The position numbers were made by a program, and so were the translations under genes. Shown piece by piece: positions 1 through 9,831 of a stretch of 64,000 nt of DNA. Source of the DNA: Theobroma cacao (taxonomy: Eukaryota; Streptophyta; Magnoliopsida; Malvales; Malvaceae). The notes beneath the pieces were generated by a model. The model made no database searches and had not been told where the DNA came from. It was given only the letters and a program-made list of their open reading frames with translations. How positions within the stretch are numbered: the stretch's first letter is position 1; each line of letters opens with the position of its first letter. The stretch covers positions 7,541,186 through 7,605,185 of the forward strand of contig NC_030856.1 in the NCBI RefSeq assembly GCF_000208745.1. The letters run 5' to 3'.

Positions 1-757
1 ATTTTTCAACTTCATGACAATAAGCACCAGTTATCAGAATATTATCTACATATAATGATACAATTAAAGAGACACCATTACCTCCTTTTAAGACATACAA
101 AGTTGCATCATTCAAGCTTTTCTGAAATCCTTGACTTTGCAGATAAGAGTCAATTCTAGCATTCCAGGTACGTGGTGCTTGCTTTAAGCCATATAAGGCT
201 TTATGAAGCCTATACACTTTGTCATTTCCAGCTTCAGCTTCAAACCCCTCAGGTTGTTCAACATAAATCTCCTCTGTTAGTCTACCATTTAAGAAGGCAG
301 ACTTAATATCAAGATGGAATATTTTCCAGCCAAATGCTGCAGAAAGTGCTATGAGTAGCCTGATTGTATCTAACCTTGCCACGGGAGCAAAAGTGTCAAA
401 ATAATCCACCCCTGGCAATTGAGAAAACCCTTTAGCAACTAGCCTTGCTTTATACTTATTCAAGGACCCATCAGAATTTAATTTTTTCTTGAAGACCCAT
501 TTGACTCCTATCACTTGTCTGTGTTTCGGTCTATCTACAAGTGTCCACGTCTTGTTCTTCTCAATCATAGTAATCTCTTCCTTCATAGCAGCTTTCCATT
601 CATCATAGAGTACAGCTTCATTAAAAGAGTCAGGTTCGGAGATAGCAACTTGACAACTATCATAAATATCTTGAATAGGACGTGTACCTCTCACTGGTGC
701 TTCATCAATAATCTGGTCAAGATCAAGTTCACTTGGAACAGCAGTTTGGTCACCAGA
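1..757 (-). CDS. Copia reverse transcriptase, N-terminal part (partial, off edge)
   Basis: After the frameshift near 757 the minus strand is open to base 1. It reads the integrase-RT linker and then the RVT_2 family core: GVKWVFKKKLNSDGSLNKYK, LVAKGFSQLPGVDYFDTFAP, DIKSAFLNG and LYVDN. The catalytic motif expected as YVDD reads YVDN, so the second metal-binding aspartate is lost. That makes this copy probably inactive unless complemented. RNase H and the 3' LTR are outside the window. Confidence 0.85.
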
Positions 758-2834
758 TTTTTTTTTGTTGCGGTTCTTCCCAATCCCACTTGTGATCTTC
801 ATCAAAAATAACATCTCTGCTTATGGAAATCTTACCAGAATCGATCAGATAAACTCTGTAGGCTTTTGACTCCAAGCTATAGCCAACAAATATTCCTTTT
901 TGTGCTTTAGGCTGCAATTTATTTCTCAGTTCTGCAGGAACATGCACATAACACAAACATCCAAAAATACGTAAATGACTTACTGATGGCCTGTTCTCGA
1001 ACCAAGCTTCATGTGGAGTCACATCTTTCAAGGCTTTTGTAGGAAGAAGATTTAGTAGATATACAGCAGTGTTGGCTGCTTCTGCCCAGAAGTTCTTGGC
1101 TAATCCCTTCTCCATCAACAAGCACCTGGTCATCTCCATTATGGTTCGGTTTTTTCTCTCACTAACTCTATTTTGCTGAGGAGAGTATGGAGCAGTGAGC
1201 TGATGTTGAATGCCTTCCTTTTCAAGATATTTAGAAAATGCCCAAGACTTGTATTCTCCACCATTGTCTGATCTGAGAATTTTAATTCTTCTTCCTGATT
1301 CTTTTTCAACTCTTGCCTTGAATTTTAGAAAACAGTCAAACACTTCTGATTTATTTTTTAGGAAGAAAATCCAACACATTCTGGTAACATCATCAATAAA
1401 AATTAAGAAGAATTTACTTCCATTGAGTGATAATTCACTCATAGGTCCTGCAATGTCAGTATGAACCAGATCTAGCTTCTCAATGGCTCTGCTCGAACAA
1501 GTTGTTGGAAAGGGTTTTTTAGTTGACTTTCCAAATTGACAAATGCCACACAATTTATTTGATTCAGTCAAAGATGGTAAATTTTCCATTAAACTCAACT
1601 TGCTAGCATGAATCAATGAAGAGAAATTGCAGTGTCCCAAACGTTTATGCCACAGAGAGGTAGAATTCAAACCATTCTCAGATGCTTGACAGCACACATC
1701 ATTCCAATTCAAAGGAAAACACCTTTTTTTCATAAGAACAGTCATAACAAACTCTCCTTTGGGATCAACTATAGTGCAGGATTTGTCTTTAAATAATAAG
1801 ATATAACCATCATCAACCATTTGCCCAACGCTAAGCAAATTTTGGGAAATTTCAGGCACAAGTAGAACTCCAGAAACAAACTTGTTACCTGATGTAGTTT
1901 GAATTCCCACAGTACCTTTCCCTTTTGCACGAAGAAAATCTCCATTGCCTATTTCAACATTTGATCTATGTTGATGATCAAGTTCAGTGAAGAGTTCTGC
2001 ATTTGGAGTCATATGGCTTGAACATCCACTGTCCAACAACCACTGGCTTGGATCAGCAACCTTGGTCTTGCTCAATGCCATAAACAATTGTTCTTCTGCC
2101 ACCTCAGCCTTATCAATTTTCTGGGGTGAATTATCTCGCTTTTCTGATTTGTTTTTACAAACCTTCTCAATATGACCATACTGATTGCAAGCATGACATC
2201 TCACACTCGGTCTGAACCAACAGTATGCCTCTGTATGGTTTCTTTTTTTACAATGTGGACATATTGGAAATTTGCTCCTTTTGTTGGGTGTTTTGTTGTG
2301 ATGAGTGCCTCCTTTTTCTTTTGACTGGTTGTGTCCCTTCTTTCCAGTATCTGCAATTATTTTTTCCTTGAACTTAGCCACCAAAGCATGCTCAGTGTTA
2401 TCATCCAAACGTATTGCCCTCCTATGTTCTGAAGCTTGGAGAGCATTTACAAGTTCTGTAAGGGAAAGTTTGGACAAATCCTTAGACTCTTCCAAGGAAG
2501 GAATCTTTGATTCAAAGCGTTCAGGGATGCTAACCAAAACTTTTTCAACCACCCGTTTATCAGGCATGGTTTCACCCAGTAACCTCAATTGATTCACCAC
2601 CTTCATTACCCTATCAAAATAATCTTTGACAGAGTCAGCATCTTTCATCCTTAAAACCTCAAATTCTCTTAGTAAATTGAGAACTTGCATCTGCCTGGTA
2701 CGATCAGACCCTTGAAACTCTTCCTCCAACTTGCTCCATGCTTCTTTTGCCGTGTCACAGGCCATGATCTTGGTAAACACCACTTCTGTTACAGCAGAAT
2801 GCAGATATGACAAAGCTCTGTAATGTTTTGCCAC
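750..2834 (-). CDS. Copia gag-protease-integrase polyprotein (element 1)
   Basis: A 694-codon open frame. About residues 1-160 are gag. Two CCHC zinc knuckles follow: C192/C195/H200/C205 and C213/C216/H221/C226. The aspartic protease signature is LLDSGCSSHM, active-site D268. The pre-integrase zinc region includes LWHKRLGHC and a CxxC at 427-430. The integrase core carries D458, D521 and E557, so the D...D-35-E triad is intact. The usual QQNGVSER reads QQNRVSER, a Gly to Arg change next to the catalytic Glu. The frame begins downstream of the in-frame TAG near 2846, so the listed start is only the first usable Met. It ends at the A9-run frameshift, beyond which reverse transcriptase continues in another frame. 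Confidence 0.93.
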   Translation of the reverse strand: MAKHYRALSYLHSAVTEVVFTKIMACDTAKEAWSKLEEEFQGSDRTRQMQVLNLLREFEVLRMKDADSVKDYFDRVMKVVNQLRLLGETMPDKRVVEKVLVSIPERFESKIPSLEESKDLSKLSLTELVNALQASEHRRAIRLDDNTEHALVAKFKEKIIADTGKKGHNQSKEKGGTHHNKTPNKRSKFPICPHCKKRNHTEAYCWFRPSVRCHACNQYGHIEKVCKNKSEKRDNSPQKIDKAEVAEEQLFMALSKTKVADPSQWLLDSGCSSHMTPNAELFTELDHQHRSNVEIGNGDFLRAKGKGTVGIQTTSGNKFVSGVLLVPEISQNLLSVGQMVDDGYILLFKDKSCTIVDPKGEFVMTVLMKKRCFPLNWNDVCCQASENGLNSTSLWHKRLGHCNFSSLIHASKLSLMENLPSLTESNKLCGICQFGKSTKKPFPTTCSSRAIEKLDLVHTDIAGPMSELSLNGSKFFLIFIDDVTRMCWIFFLKNKSEVFDCFLKFKARVEKESGRRIKILRSDNGGEYKSWAFSKYLEKEGIQHQLTAPYSPQQNRVSERKNRTIMEMTRCLLMEKGLAKNFWAEAANTAVYLLNLLPTKALKDVTPHEAWFENRPSVSHLRIFGCLCYVHVPAELRNKLQPKAQKGIFVGYSLESKAYRVYLIDSGKISISRDVIFDEDHKWDWEEPQQKKIW

Positions 2835-2846
2835 CTCTTCATCATG

Positions 2847-3071
2847 CTATTTGATTTGAGCCAATGTAGCATTTTCTCTTAACTGTGGAGGTAAAGTACC
2901 ATTTTGAATAACATCCCACAAATTATTAGCCCTCAAATAAGCCTTCATTTTGATGGCCCAAATGGGATAATTACTCCCATCAAATATAGAAGGTGCCTGA
3001 TGAGAAAAAAGAAGAACTTGTAGCCATTTTAATGGTGTTAGGCAACAAGTAAAAAAAAAAAAATTTATGAG
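2847..3071 (-). pseudogene. N-terminal gag fragment of copia element 1
   Basis: This encodes the start of the gag polyprotein, with the copia gag N-terminal pattern FDGSNYPIWAIKMKAYL. The likely start (minus-strand ATG GCT ACA near 3029) is one base out of frame with the rest, implying a small indel in the following T/C-rich run. The frame ends at a TAG near 2846, and the sequence past the stop continues as normal gag (HDEEVAKHYRAL). The TAG is therefore a point nonsense change and not a true end. Confidence 0.7.
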
Positions 3072-3141
3072 TTTGCAGGATGTTTTAAACAAGGTTTATA
3101 AGTGATGAAGCCTTATCGTGATCCCTTAAGGTCTTAATAGA

Positions 3142-3153
3142 GCTCTGATACCA
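3142..3153 (-). other. Primer binding site of copia element 1
   Basis: The minus strand reads TGGTATCAGAGC directly after the LTR end. This is the standard site in plant copia elements, complementary to the 3' end of initiator tRNA-Met, which primes minus-strand DNA synthesis. Confidence 0.92.
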
Positions 3154-3472
3154 TGATAGTGGAATGATTTTTAAGAACAAATGGCTGCTATAAAATAACT
3201 CTGTTATACAACAATAAAACAGAGATGAACAGAGGATGCAAAGCTCACACACATCTTCATTAAAGAAAGCTGATAAATATTACATATAGCATAGAACTTA
3301 AAAGATAGCCACTTGCTGAAACGTGGTTTACAAATATCAGTTAATAAACTAAACATAAAACATCCATTATCCCATAACTTAGTTACGGTTTAGAGAAAGA
3401 CACAGCAGACACAATAACTGTATATATCTAAACTGAAAAAACATGTCGCTTGGTCAAGCATTATCTTCAACA
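3154..3472 (-). repeat. 5' LTR of copia element 1
   Basis: On the minus strand the segment begins TGTTGAAG and ends CTATCA, giving TG...CA ends, and is followed at once by the primer binding site. Its length is 319 bp, normal for a plant copia LTR. The second LTR lies outside the window, so identity between LTRs, and hence age, cannot be judged. Confidence 0.85.
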
Positions 3473-3605
3473 TTAAGAAATGGAGAATTTGAGCCGTTTT
3501 GTTTTTGGAAAAATAAAGATAAATAAAATAGATGCCTAGTGCTCAAAGAAGAAAAGGCTAGGTAAAATTTTAACTTTGTTTGAGGGATTGAATTTTATGT
3601 TTCAG

Positions 3606-3677
3606 GTGAAATTCCATCAACTGTTGGAAACCTGACTTCTATTAAGCACCTTGATTTTTGGCATAACCACTTGACAG
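3606..3677 (+). CDS. Single-LRR exon (72 nt) of a receptor unit truncated by copia 1
   Basis: A 72-nt exon preceded by a pyrimidine-rich tract ending TTTCAG and followed by GTACAA. It encodes one plant-type LRR (EIPSTVGNLTS... with HLTG at the end) in phase 1-1, entering and leaving inside the Gly codon. An equivalent exon is at 30391-30462. Its upstream head exons would lie left of copia 1, so the unit is interrupted. Whether it is still transcribed cannot be judged. Confidence 0.65.
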
Positions 3678-4859
3678 GTACAATATCATCTTTCTTCTCC
3701 TTTTCAACTGTAATATGCATATCAATTTGCAATCCTTTTTAAGTATTTGAGATGAAAATTTTAATTGTTAAAAGAATTAATTAGTGCAATGCTTTGACAC
3801 ATAATTGAAGAAAAACGTTTTCCACTTTAAGATTTTTTATTAATTGATTTTTAATACCACAATGTAAAAGAAAAATGAAAATCTATATCTACTACAGAAA
3901 AATTAAAAATTTTAGATATTTATAAAAATGAGAAAGAACCTAAATTTAAAACATTTAAAAATGTAAATGTGAAGAGTAATTGATAAAGAACTATATTTTC
4001 ATGATATTTTTTAAAAAAATTGACATTAAAAATCATAATACATCAATTTTATAAAAAAATTAAAATTTTAATATTTCAATATTTTTTTTTGTCAATTTTT
4101 CTGAAAGTTAAATAATGACAAATAATTCGTGACAAATTAAGGGAGTAATCTTTTTTCCATAGTTTGTGCTTGCATATTATTAAGTTCCATTAAATTTTCT
4201 GATTCAACTTATGATTTGTAATATATGGATAGTGACGTGTTAAGATTATAGTTTGGATCTATCCATGGTCATAATTTTGGGTTTTTCAGGTTATGGATGT
4301 TTGTCTTTTGTTAATATTGAAGTGGGAACACTACTCTATTCCATTGGATTTGCTTCTTTTGGCCTCTACAATATTTCTTCATTCCACTATTCTGAGAAAA
4401 AATTATAGAAGAAAAATAGAAAGAAAGAAATTAGAAGTTATAGAATTTTTTTAATTATAGAATTTATAGTATCTGGCTAAAACTTATATGTATAAGAAAG
4501 AAGCCAAAGAACATAAAAATCATGTTCTTTTTTTTTTTTGCTTCTATACTTTCATAATATGCGTGTCTTGAATTGCTGTTTGAATTCCTTTGGTTATATT
4601 ATTGCTATTACTTTTATTTTTCTTTATTATTTCTCTCTCTTTGTTACGTTAATAGATTGTTGCCAATCATGCCTAAATAAAAAAAATTGATGATGACTCC
4701 ATTACAAGTTGAGTGTTTAGGTTTTCGGACCCACATGTTATGACAATATTAATAATTTTTTTCTACTTTTTTGTTTGTCAATATATTTTTGAGTTATACA
4801 AGTAGAGGTAGTCCTCTACATATCTTAAGATTCAAATATAAAAGTTTTAAGTTTTAATG
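3678..4859. other. AT-rich intron/spacer shared with 30463-31680 and 54060-54790
   Basis: No gene is visible. The stretch is very AT-rich with poly-A and poly-T runs. It aligns by eye almost base for base with 30463-31680 and more loosely with 53936-54790, so it is the native intron or spacer of the receptor unit and not a separate insertion. Near 4720-4750 a short inverted piece of the LTR family described at 11350 can be seen (reverse complement of TGTCATAACATGTGGGTC). Confidence 0.6.
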
Positions 4860-5880
4860 ATTGTGTCGGTTAACGAATACTGGCATAATGTGGGATTCCT
4901 ATAACTTAGCTATTTGATGTAAAAACGAATCACCATCATTTTTTTTATTTAGGTGCAATTGATCACCTAGTTGAATCTATTTTTTCTAATGAAGTCTTAG
5001 GCTTAACTTAGGTTCATTAAAAAGTATAGATTTCAGTTTATGAAACAAACTAGGCTCAAAAGTATTACATATGAGGAAGGTATTAGCACCTTCACAACAT
5101 CCATTTAATTGGTAGCTAATTAATCATAGGTTGTCTTTTTAGCCTGGTTAATTCAACATTTAATTTTTTTCACCTATTTTGTTATATTTATTGTCTTTGT
5201 TAATTTATTTTATTTTATCATTTTGTAAATAAATAAAACTCTTTGGTATTTGAATTTTCCTTGAAGACCACAACACTTAGACAAAATCCAAGAAATATTT
5301 CTCACCTAGAAATTTCAAGAAGTTATCACTTATAACCTTCTCGAAAATTCTATCATTGGAGAATTTTTATTTATTTGTGTTTCTATTAAATTGACACACA
5401 CATGAATGTTATGGCTCTATTCCTAATTTACAAAACATTTTGTTTATTAATATTTCATATTTGTAATAACTATTTAAAAAATGAACCTTTTTTGTAAAAT
5501 TAATGCATGAAATTACCCTCCAACACATATGGCAAGATCCCATAATTATTTTTACTTTGAAAAATTTAAAGAAGTTACCACTTATAACCTTCCTTAAAAA
5601 TTTCATTTAAAATAATTTTCCTCAAATAATTATAAATTTTTTCTATTTATTAAAATTTATTTTAGTATTTCATCAGATTCTATTTCATGATTTATTGTTT
5701 TTATTTTTGTGATAATTATATACAAATAAATCTTTTCTGTAAAAATAATTTATGACTATACTTATGGTAAGATCCCATAATTATTTTAACTCTAAAAAAC
5801 TTTTATAAAAAGTTACCACTTGTAACCCTCCTAAAAAATTTCATTTAAAAGATTTATCCTTAAATAGTCATCGCTCTTGA
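4860..5880 (+). repeat. Old, decayed LTR remnant (same family as 11350-13634)
   Basis: Diverged matches to the 5' part of the large LTR family occur in order: a segment like tttatttaggtgcaattgat (family: tctaggtgtgattggtcacc), then aggaaggtattagcacc, then imperfect copies of the 'cacctagaaatttcaagaag...ccttctcg' segment, repeated about every 230 bp. The counterpart is 31680-32690. It ends where the truncated receptor exon begins at 5885, so this old insertion or a later deletion probably removed the 5' end of that exon. Confidence 0.5.
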
Positions 5881-5884
5881 TTTT

Positions 5885-6268
5885 TGTAACATGGGTCTTA
5901 TAGGCACTATCCCACCTCACTTAGAAAATCTAACTTTTCTTGCTCAACATAACATCCGATTTAATAATTTTCATAACTCATTGCCCGTTGAGTTGACTCG
6001 TTTGTCTTGGTTGAAATATATAAACTTTGGTAACAACAGTTTTGGTGGGGAAAATCCCATCACTGTTTGATTCCTTTACTGAACTTCAGAGCTTGTTTCT
6101 ATACGGTAACAACATCTATGATGTTATCTAGTCTTCTTCGGGTTCTTAATTTGTCAAATTTTGAGGATTTGCTCCTATATGACAATGATTTAAAAGTGCA
6201 GATTCCTATGGCAATTAGAAATGTTTCTGAATTGAAATGGTTGTATTTGGGAGATAATTTGTTTTCAG
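5885..6268 (+). pseudogene. Receptor head unit 1, broken exon 1 (LRRs only)
   Basis: Homologous to exon 1 of the intact heads at 25199 and 47906 but starting at the first LRR (ALDFCNMGLIGTIPPHL). Signal peptide and N-terminal cysteine cap are missing. One extra A turns EIPSWF into a shifted frame near 6050, and a TAG near 6130 replaces a conserved Pro/Ser codon. The exon therefore cannot be read through. It ends at TTTTCAG|GTTGCA, the same donor as its paralogues. The counterpart in the second block (32692-33084) has a different first lesion, a one-base loss in the HLGNL motif, so the two copies decayed partly independently. Confidence 0.8.
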
Positions 6269-6342
6269 GTTGCATATCTTTCTCCATCATCAATATTTTT
6301 TTATAGCAAATATTGATTTCAACACTAATAATCTCATTGTAG

Positions 6343-6561
6343 GTCATCTTTCATCGACTATGTTTGATCACCTTCCTAAATTGCAACGTTTGGATTTTCA
6401 TAACAACAATCTATCGGGTAGAATTCCAACCAATATATTCAAGTGCCAAGAGTTAGAATTTTTAGCTTTAGGTTGGAATGACTTGGAGGGAAGTTTGCCT
6501 CAAGAAATTGAGAATTTGACTAAATTAATCCACTTGCATCTTGACATGAACAACCTAACAG
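6343..6561 (+). CDS. Receptor head unit 1, exon 2 (three LRRs, 219 nt)
   Basis: An exon of exactly 219 nt, as in all six other units. It opens with TAG|GTCATC after a 74-nt intron (6269-6342) and closes with AACAG|GTACGC. It encodes about three LRRs: FDHLPKLQRL, RIPTNIFKCQELEFL, and SLPQEIENLTKLIHLHL ending NNLTG. The frame is open although exon 1 upstream is broken. The 74-nt intron is not a multiple of three, so the frame survives only if it is spliced. Confidence 0.65.
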
Positions 6562-6831
6562 GTACGCTTATTATGGGCCTTCTTTTTAGACAAATTGAAA
6601 TGATTAGCTGTCATTTTTTTTATATATGAGTTCAAATTTTGGATTTCAAGTTTTACTTTGGTTGAACTTGAAAACTTAAATTAAAAGTAAAAAATATAAA
6701 TTTCAAATTTAGTATAAATATGGCTGATAGAATTCGTGAAAAGCTGACTTTCTTAATTATTGTAGAATTTATCAGATTTAGACAATTTGATATCCAATTA
6801 CTTATACCCTCCAAAATACTTGTATCAATGT

Positions 6832-7473
6832 TTTTTTTGAAAAGCCTAAGTATTTTTATTAAGAACCGCAGCCATTGTGCCATCTAAAGTCTCTAGCCAA
6901 GGGGGCTTGGAGACTTCTGATGGCATATGGACCCTGGCTACTCGGTATGGAACACTGTACAATTGCATCAGCGTGCCACTTACAAAAGAACTGCAACACC
7001 ACTTAAACCTCATTGTTACAAAAATTCCTTCCTTATTAGACTTTGTTAATCCACTGCCTTTACATTTCTAACCTCAGTCACTTAACTTGGAATGGCTCGC
7101 AAAACTGTACACAAACCATTCCCTAAAGCATTTTCCAGGACAATGAAGATCACACGAAAATATTACACAATCAAAAGGCATGAATATGAGAACTCAACTG
7201 TTCTCATTATCCCTTTCTCTCATAATATGCAAGATATTTCTTCCAGCATCATCCAAAACCTTATGTCGAGCCTTCCATCAGGGATCCATCGCACCACTCC
7301 CTTAGATGCTATCAGCCTCCTTCTCTAAAAACAGTCCCATCTTCCTCTCACCACATTTCCCCTCTTCCACAATTTTTGCTTCAAACCCTTTGCTCTTCAT
7401 GGCATCTTAAGCCCTTCCCTCCTTGCCTTAAGAGTTGTTCCTCCCCCTGTTTATTTCTCTACAGCTAAGTTTT
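6832..7473 (-). mobile_element. 5'-truncated LINE-type retroposon inside receptor intron
   Basis: On the minus strand the segment ends AATAAAAATACTTAGGCTTTTC followed by a run of A, the usual 3' end of a plant LINE copy with a poly-A signal just before the tail. It sits inside a receptor intron whose flanks resume at about 7474 (ttttttcatatt..., compare 59805). The counterpart is 33648-34190, where about 370 bp at the right side have been deleted. No reverse transcriptase is present. Short open frames here are not convincing genes. A processed pseudogene is the alternative. Confidence 0.5.
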
Positions 7474-7972
7474 TTCATATTATCGACAGTTTAATTGGTT
7501 TTTGAGTACCGAAATGTAAAAGAAAATTGAAAAATCAATATCAAGAATTGCAGATGTTCAAATATAAAAAATTAAGAACCAAAATTAGATTAGTTAAAAA
7601 TGGAAATGTTGACACCCCAGTTTTGCAGAGAGGGAGTATTACATTCATCAGGTTTCATTTTATTGATATTTTTGTTGTTTACATTTTGTTTTTAATTTTT
7701 TAATATTTGAAAATTTATTATAAAAGAAAAGTAGGTAAAAAATAATATCATAATTAATTTAAAATATATATAATGAAAAATTAGTACTAATTATAATATA
7801 ATTAATCTATATAAAAATAGAACCACCCGTTTTGTCATCTTAAAAAATTAAATATATTGTGCATAATCTTTTTTTAAAAAATAAAAGTTGAATAGAATAG
7901 TAACTTAGTGCTCAGGAAAGAAAAAAAGGCTTTATTTGTAGTAAAATTTTAAGGGGAGAATTTCATTTTCAG

Positions 7973-8044
7973 GTGTAATTCCATCAACTATTAGAGGCTT
8001 GACTTCTCTTGAAGCCCTTCACATACAGTCTAACCATTTGACAG
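7973..8044 (+). CDS. Single-LRR exon (72 nt), unit 1
   Basis: A 72-nt phase 1-1 exon between TTTTCAG and GTATCA, encoding VIPSTIRGLTSLEALHIQSN and then HLTG. Through the intron that follows it would splice to the tail exon at 8464: the G left here joins GA to complete the Gly of LTG-PLP. Equivalent exons are at 34428-34499 and 59692-59763. Confidence 0.72.
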
Positions 8045-8081
8045 GTATCATCTGTCTTCTCCTTTTTATCCTATTTCTGCA

Positions 8082-8104
8082 CATATATATATATATATAT
8101 ATAT
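8082..8104. repeat. AT dinucleotide microsatellite
   Basis: An uninterrupted run of about 11 AT units in a receptor intron. The duplicate block has only about 4 units at the same place (34539-34550). A similar (TA)n run lies at 12663-12686 and is shortened in the duplicate at 39262. Confidence 0.85.
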
Positions 8105-8463
8105 GCAATCCTTTTTTAAGTATTTGAAATATTTTCATTCTTGGTGACAAAGTAGATAAGGATGCAATAAAAAGATTATTATAATTATATATCAACGATT
8201 AAACAAAAGAAAAAAAAAACAATGACACATCAGAGAGTGTATCATTTTCTTTAACTCTATGTGCGCATCAGAAATCATTTAGTTAGAGCAAATTATTTGT
8301 CTCTATGTAGAATTGTACTCGTTTCATTAGAATGTTCTTATTCAACTTATGATTGGGGAGTGATGTTAAAGTAAGTTCCAATTGTGCAAAAGGAAGTGTC
8401 ATTTTTTGTATTTTTATAAAACGACTTCTTCCTCTCTTAACCTTTGTTCATATTTTCTTCAAG

Positions 8464-9710
8464 GACCGCTTCCAACTCTACCACCTTCATTAATTTGGTT
8501 CCGCGCATCAAAGAATCAGTTAGTTGGAGAATTCCCTTCCTCAATATGCAATTTGAGCTCCCTTCAATTTCTCGACTTAGCTATGAATAATTTGGGTGGA
8601 ATTATTCCAGAGTGTTTTGGAAATATAACTTCCTCTCTTTTACAGATGAATCTATTTATGAATAACTTTCATGGTAAATTATCAAGAACTTTGTTTCCTG
8701 AAAGTTGTTCGTTGATAAGTTTTCGCATCAACAACAACCAGCTTGAAGGGCCAATACCACAATCCTTGGTTAACTGCAAGGACTTGGAACTTCTAGATTT
8801 GGGGAACAACAACTTAAGTGACACCTTTCCTAGTTGGTTAGGTAAATTGAATCTACAAGTTCTTGGCTTAAGATTCAATAGATTCCATGGTCACATTGTC
8901 AATTCTGAAGTTGCATCTTCCTTCTCTCATTTGCGGATCATTGATCTCTCTCACAACGACTTCAGCGGTTGCTTGCCACCAAAACTTTTAGAAAGTTTGA
9001 ATGCTATAAGCAATGGGTATGAAAAGAAAGGTGAAGTAGAGTTCATGAGAACTGGTAGCACTTACGGTTTCTCTGTGTATTATGATGAATCTTTCTATAT
9101 TACAATAAAAGGGTTGGAGATGGGGTACACGAGAATTTTAATCTCTTTGATGGTTGTCGACTTCTCAAATAATCAATTCACTGGACATATTCCTGAAATA
9201 ATTGGAAAACTTCAATCACTTATAGTCCTCAACCTTTCTCACAATAGTTTCACAGGTCCTATCCCGTCATCCTTAGGTAATTTGTCTAAGGTTGAATCAT
9301 TAGATCTCTCATCAAACAAGCTTGACGGACGAATTCCGGCTCAGTTAAATAATCTTGGATTCTTAGCGGTATTAAACCTTTCTTGGAATAATTTCATTGG
9401 ATCCATTCCTAGAGGCAGACAATTTGATACTTTCACAAATGATAGCTACATTGGGAACTTGGGTTTATGTGGATTCCCATTATCAAAAAGCTGTGGAAAC
9501 GATCAGGGTTTGGAACCACCTCCAACAATATTTGATGATGATGAAGATACAACAAAAGAATTGAACTGGAGATTTTCTATATTGATGGGGTATGGATCTG
9601 GGCTAGTATTCGGATTGAGTATGGGATACATCGTGTTCACAACTGGAAAACCGTCGTGGTTCATTAAGATGACCAAAAGAGTTCAGCAAAAATATGTTAG
9701 AAGGACATAA
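8464..9710 (+). CDS. RLP-type receptor tail exon: LRRs, island, LRRs, membrane helix (unit 1)
   Basis: The 3' coding exon of a plasma-membrane receptor-like protein of the Cf/Ve class, about 415 residues. In order: plant LRRs (first about 180 residues), a non-LRR island (SNGYEKKGEVEFMRTG ... YITIKGLE), about four conserved LRRs (VVDFSNNQFTG, VLNLSHNSFTGPIPSSLG, SLDLSSNKLDGRIP, VLNLSWNNFIGSIP) and the C-cap (GNLGLCGFPLSKSC). Then come an acidic patch (FDDDEDTTKEL), one membrane helix with small-residue GxxxG spacing (GYGSGLVFGLSMGYIVF) and a short basic tail. There is no kinase domain. The exon starts at the acceptor TCTTCAAG|GACCGC; the upstream ATG at 8382 lies in the intron. Such proteins recognise extracellular ligands and need partner kinases. 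It is almost identical to 35031-36280. Its own 5' head is broken, so expression as a full receptor is doubtful. Confidence 0.9.
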
Positions 9711-9723
9711 TTAATGCTCTCAG

Positions 9724-9831
9724 GTGAGTTTTAGTACTTCTAAAAGTATAACAGTATTTAATTACCATTAACATTTTTCTTTTTATCAAGATGTAAGGTT
9801 TAGCTTTGACAAGGTTTAAAAAATTTCCCAG
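9724..9831 (+). other. Candidate 3'-UTR intron of the unit-1 tail
   Basis: Thirteen bases after the stop codon the sequence reads CAG|GTGAGT, a perfect donor, and 108 nt later TTTCCCAG|G, a strong acceptor. The same pair is conserved at 36294-36401. From memory, tomato Cf genes also carry a short intron in the 3' UTR, which supports this reading. The junction is so close to the stop that nonsense-mediated decay would not be expected. Confidence 0.6.

Larger units (their letters stand above)
1..3472 (-). mobile_element. Ty1/copia retrotransposon 1 (5' part, runs off the left edge)
   Basis: Reading leftward on the minus strand the order is 5' LTR (3154-3472), tRNA-Met-type primer binding site (3142-3153), gag, protease, integrase, then reverse transcriptase up to base 1. 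Integrase before reverse transcriptase is the copia order. The element lies at the left end of a receptor block whose second copy (from about 30290) has no such insertion, so it inserted after the block duplicated. The five bases beyond the LTR (3473-3477, ttaag) would be the target duplication, but its partner is outside the window. Lesions seen: a frameshift just after the likely gag start, an in-frame TAG near 2846 and a frameshift in a run of nine A near 757. It is otherwise well preserved and probably fairly young. Confidence 0.93.

Noticed and set aside
6877..7328. Two small frames conserved in both blocks (6877-7071, 7092-7328 and 33694-34145)
   Set aside because: They sit in the LINE-type retroposon, on the strand opposite its A-tail, and are alike only because the whole block was duplicated.
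8382..8463. ATG at 8382 as start of the receptor tail protein
   Set aside because: The residues before GPLPTL are intronic (pyrimidine-rich, ending TTCTTCAAG) and have no signal peptide. The matching region in the second block differs.
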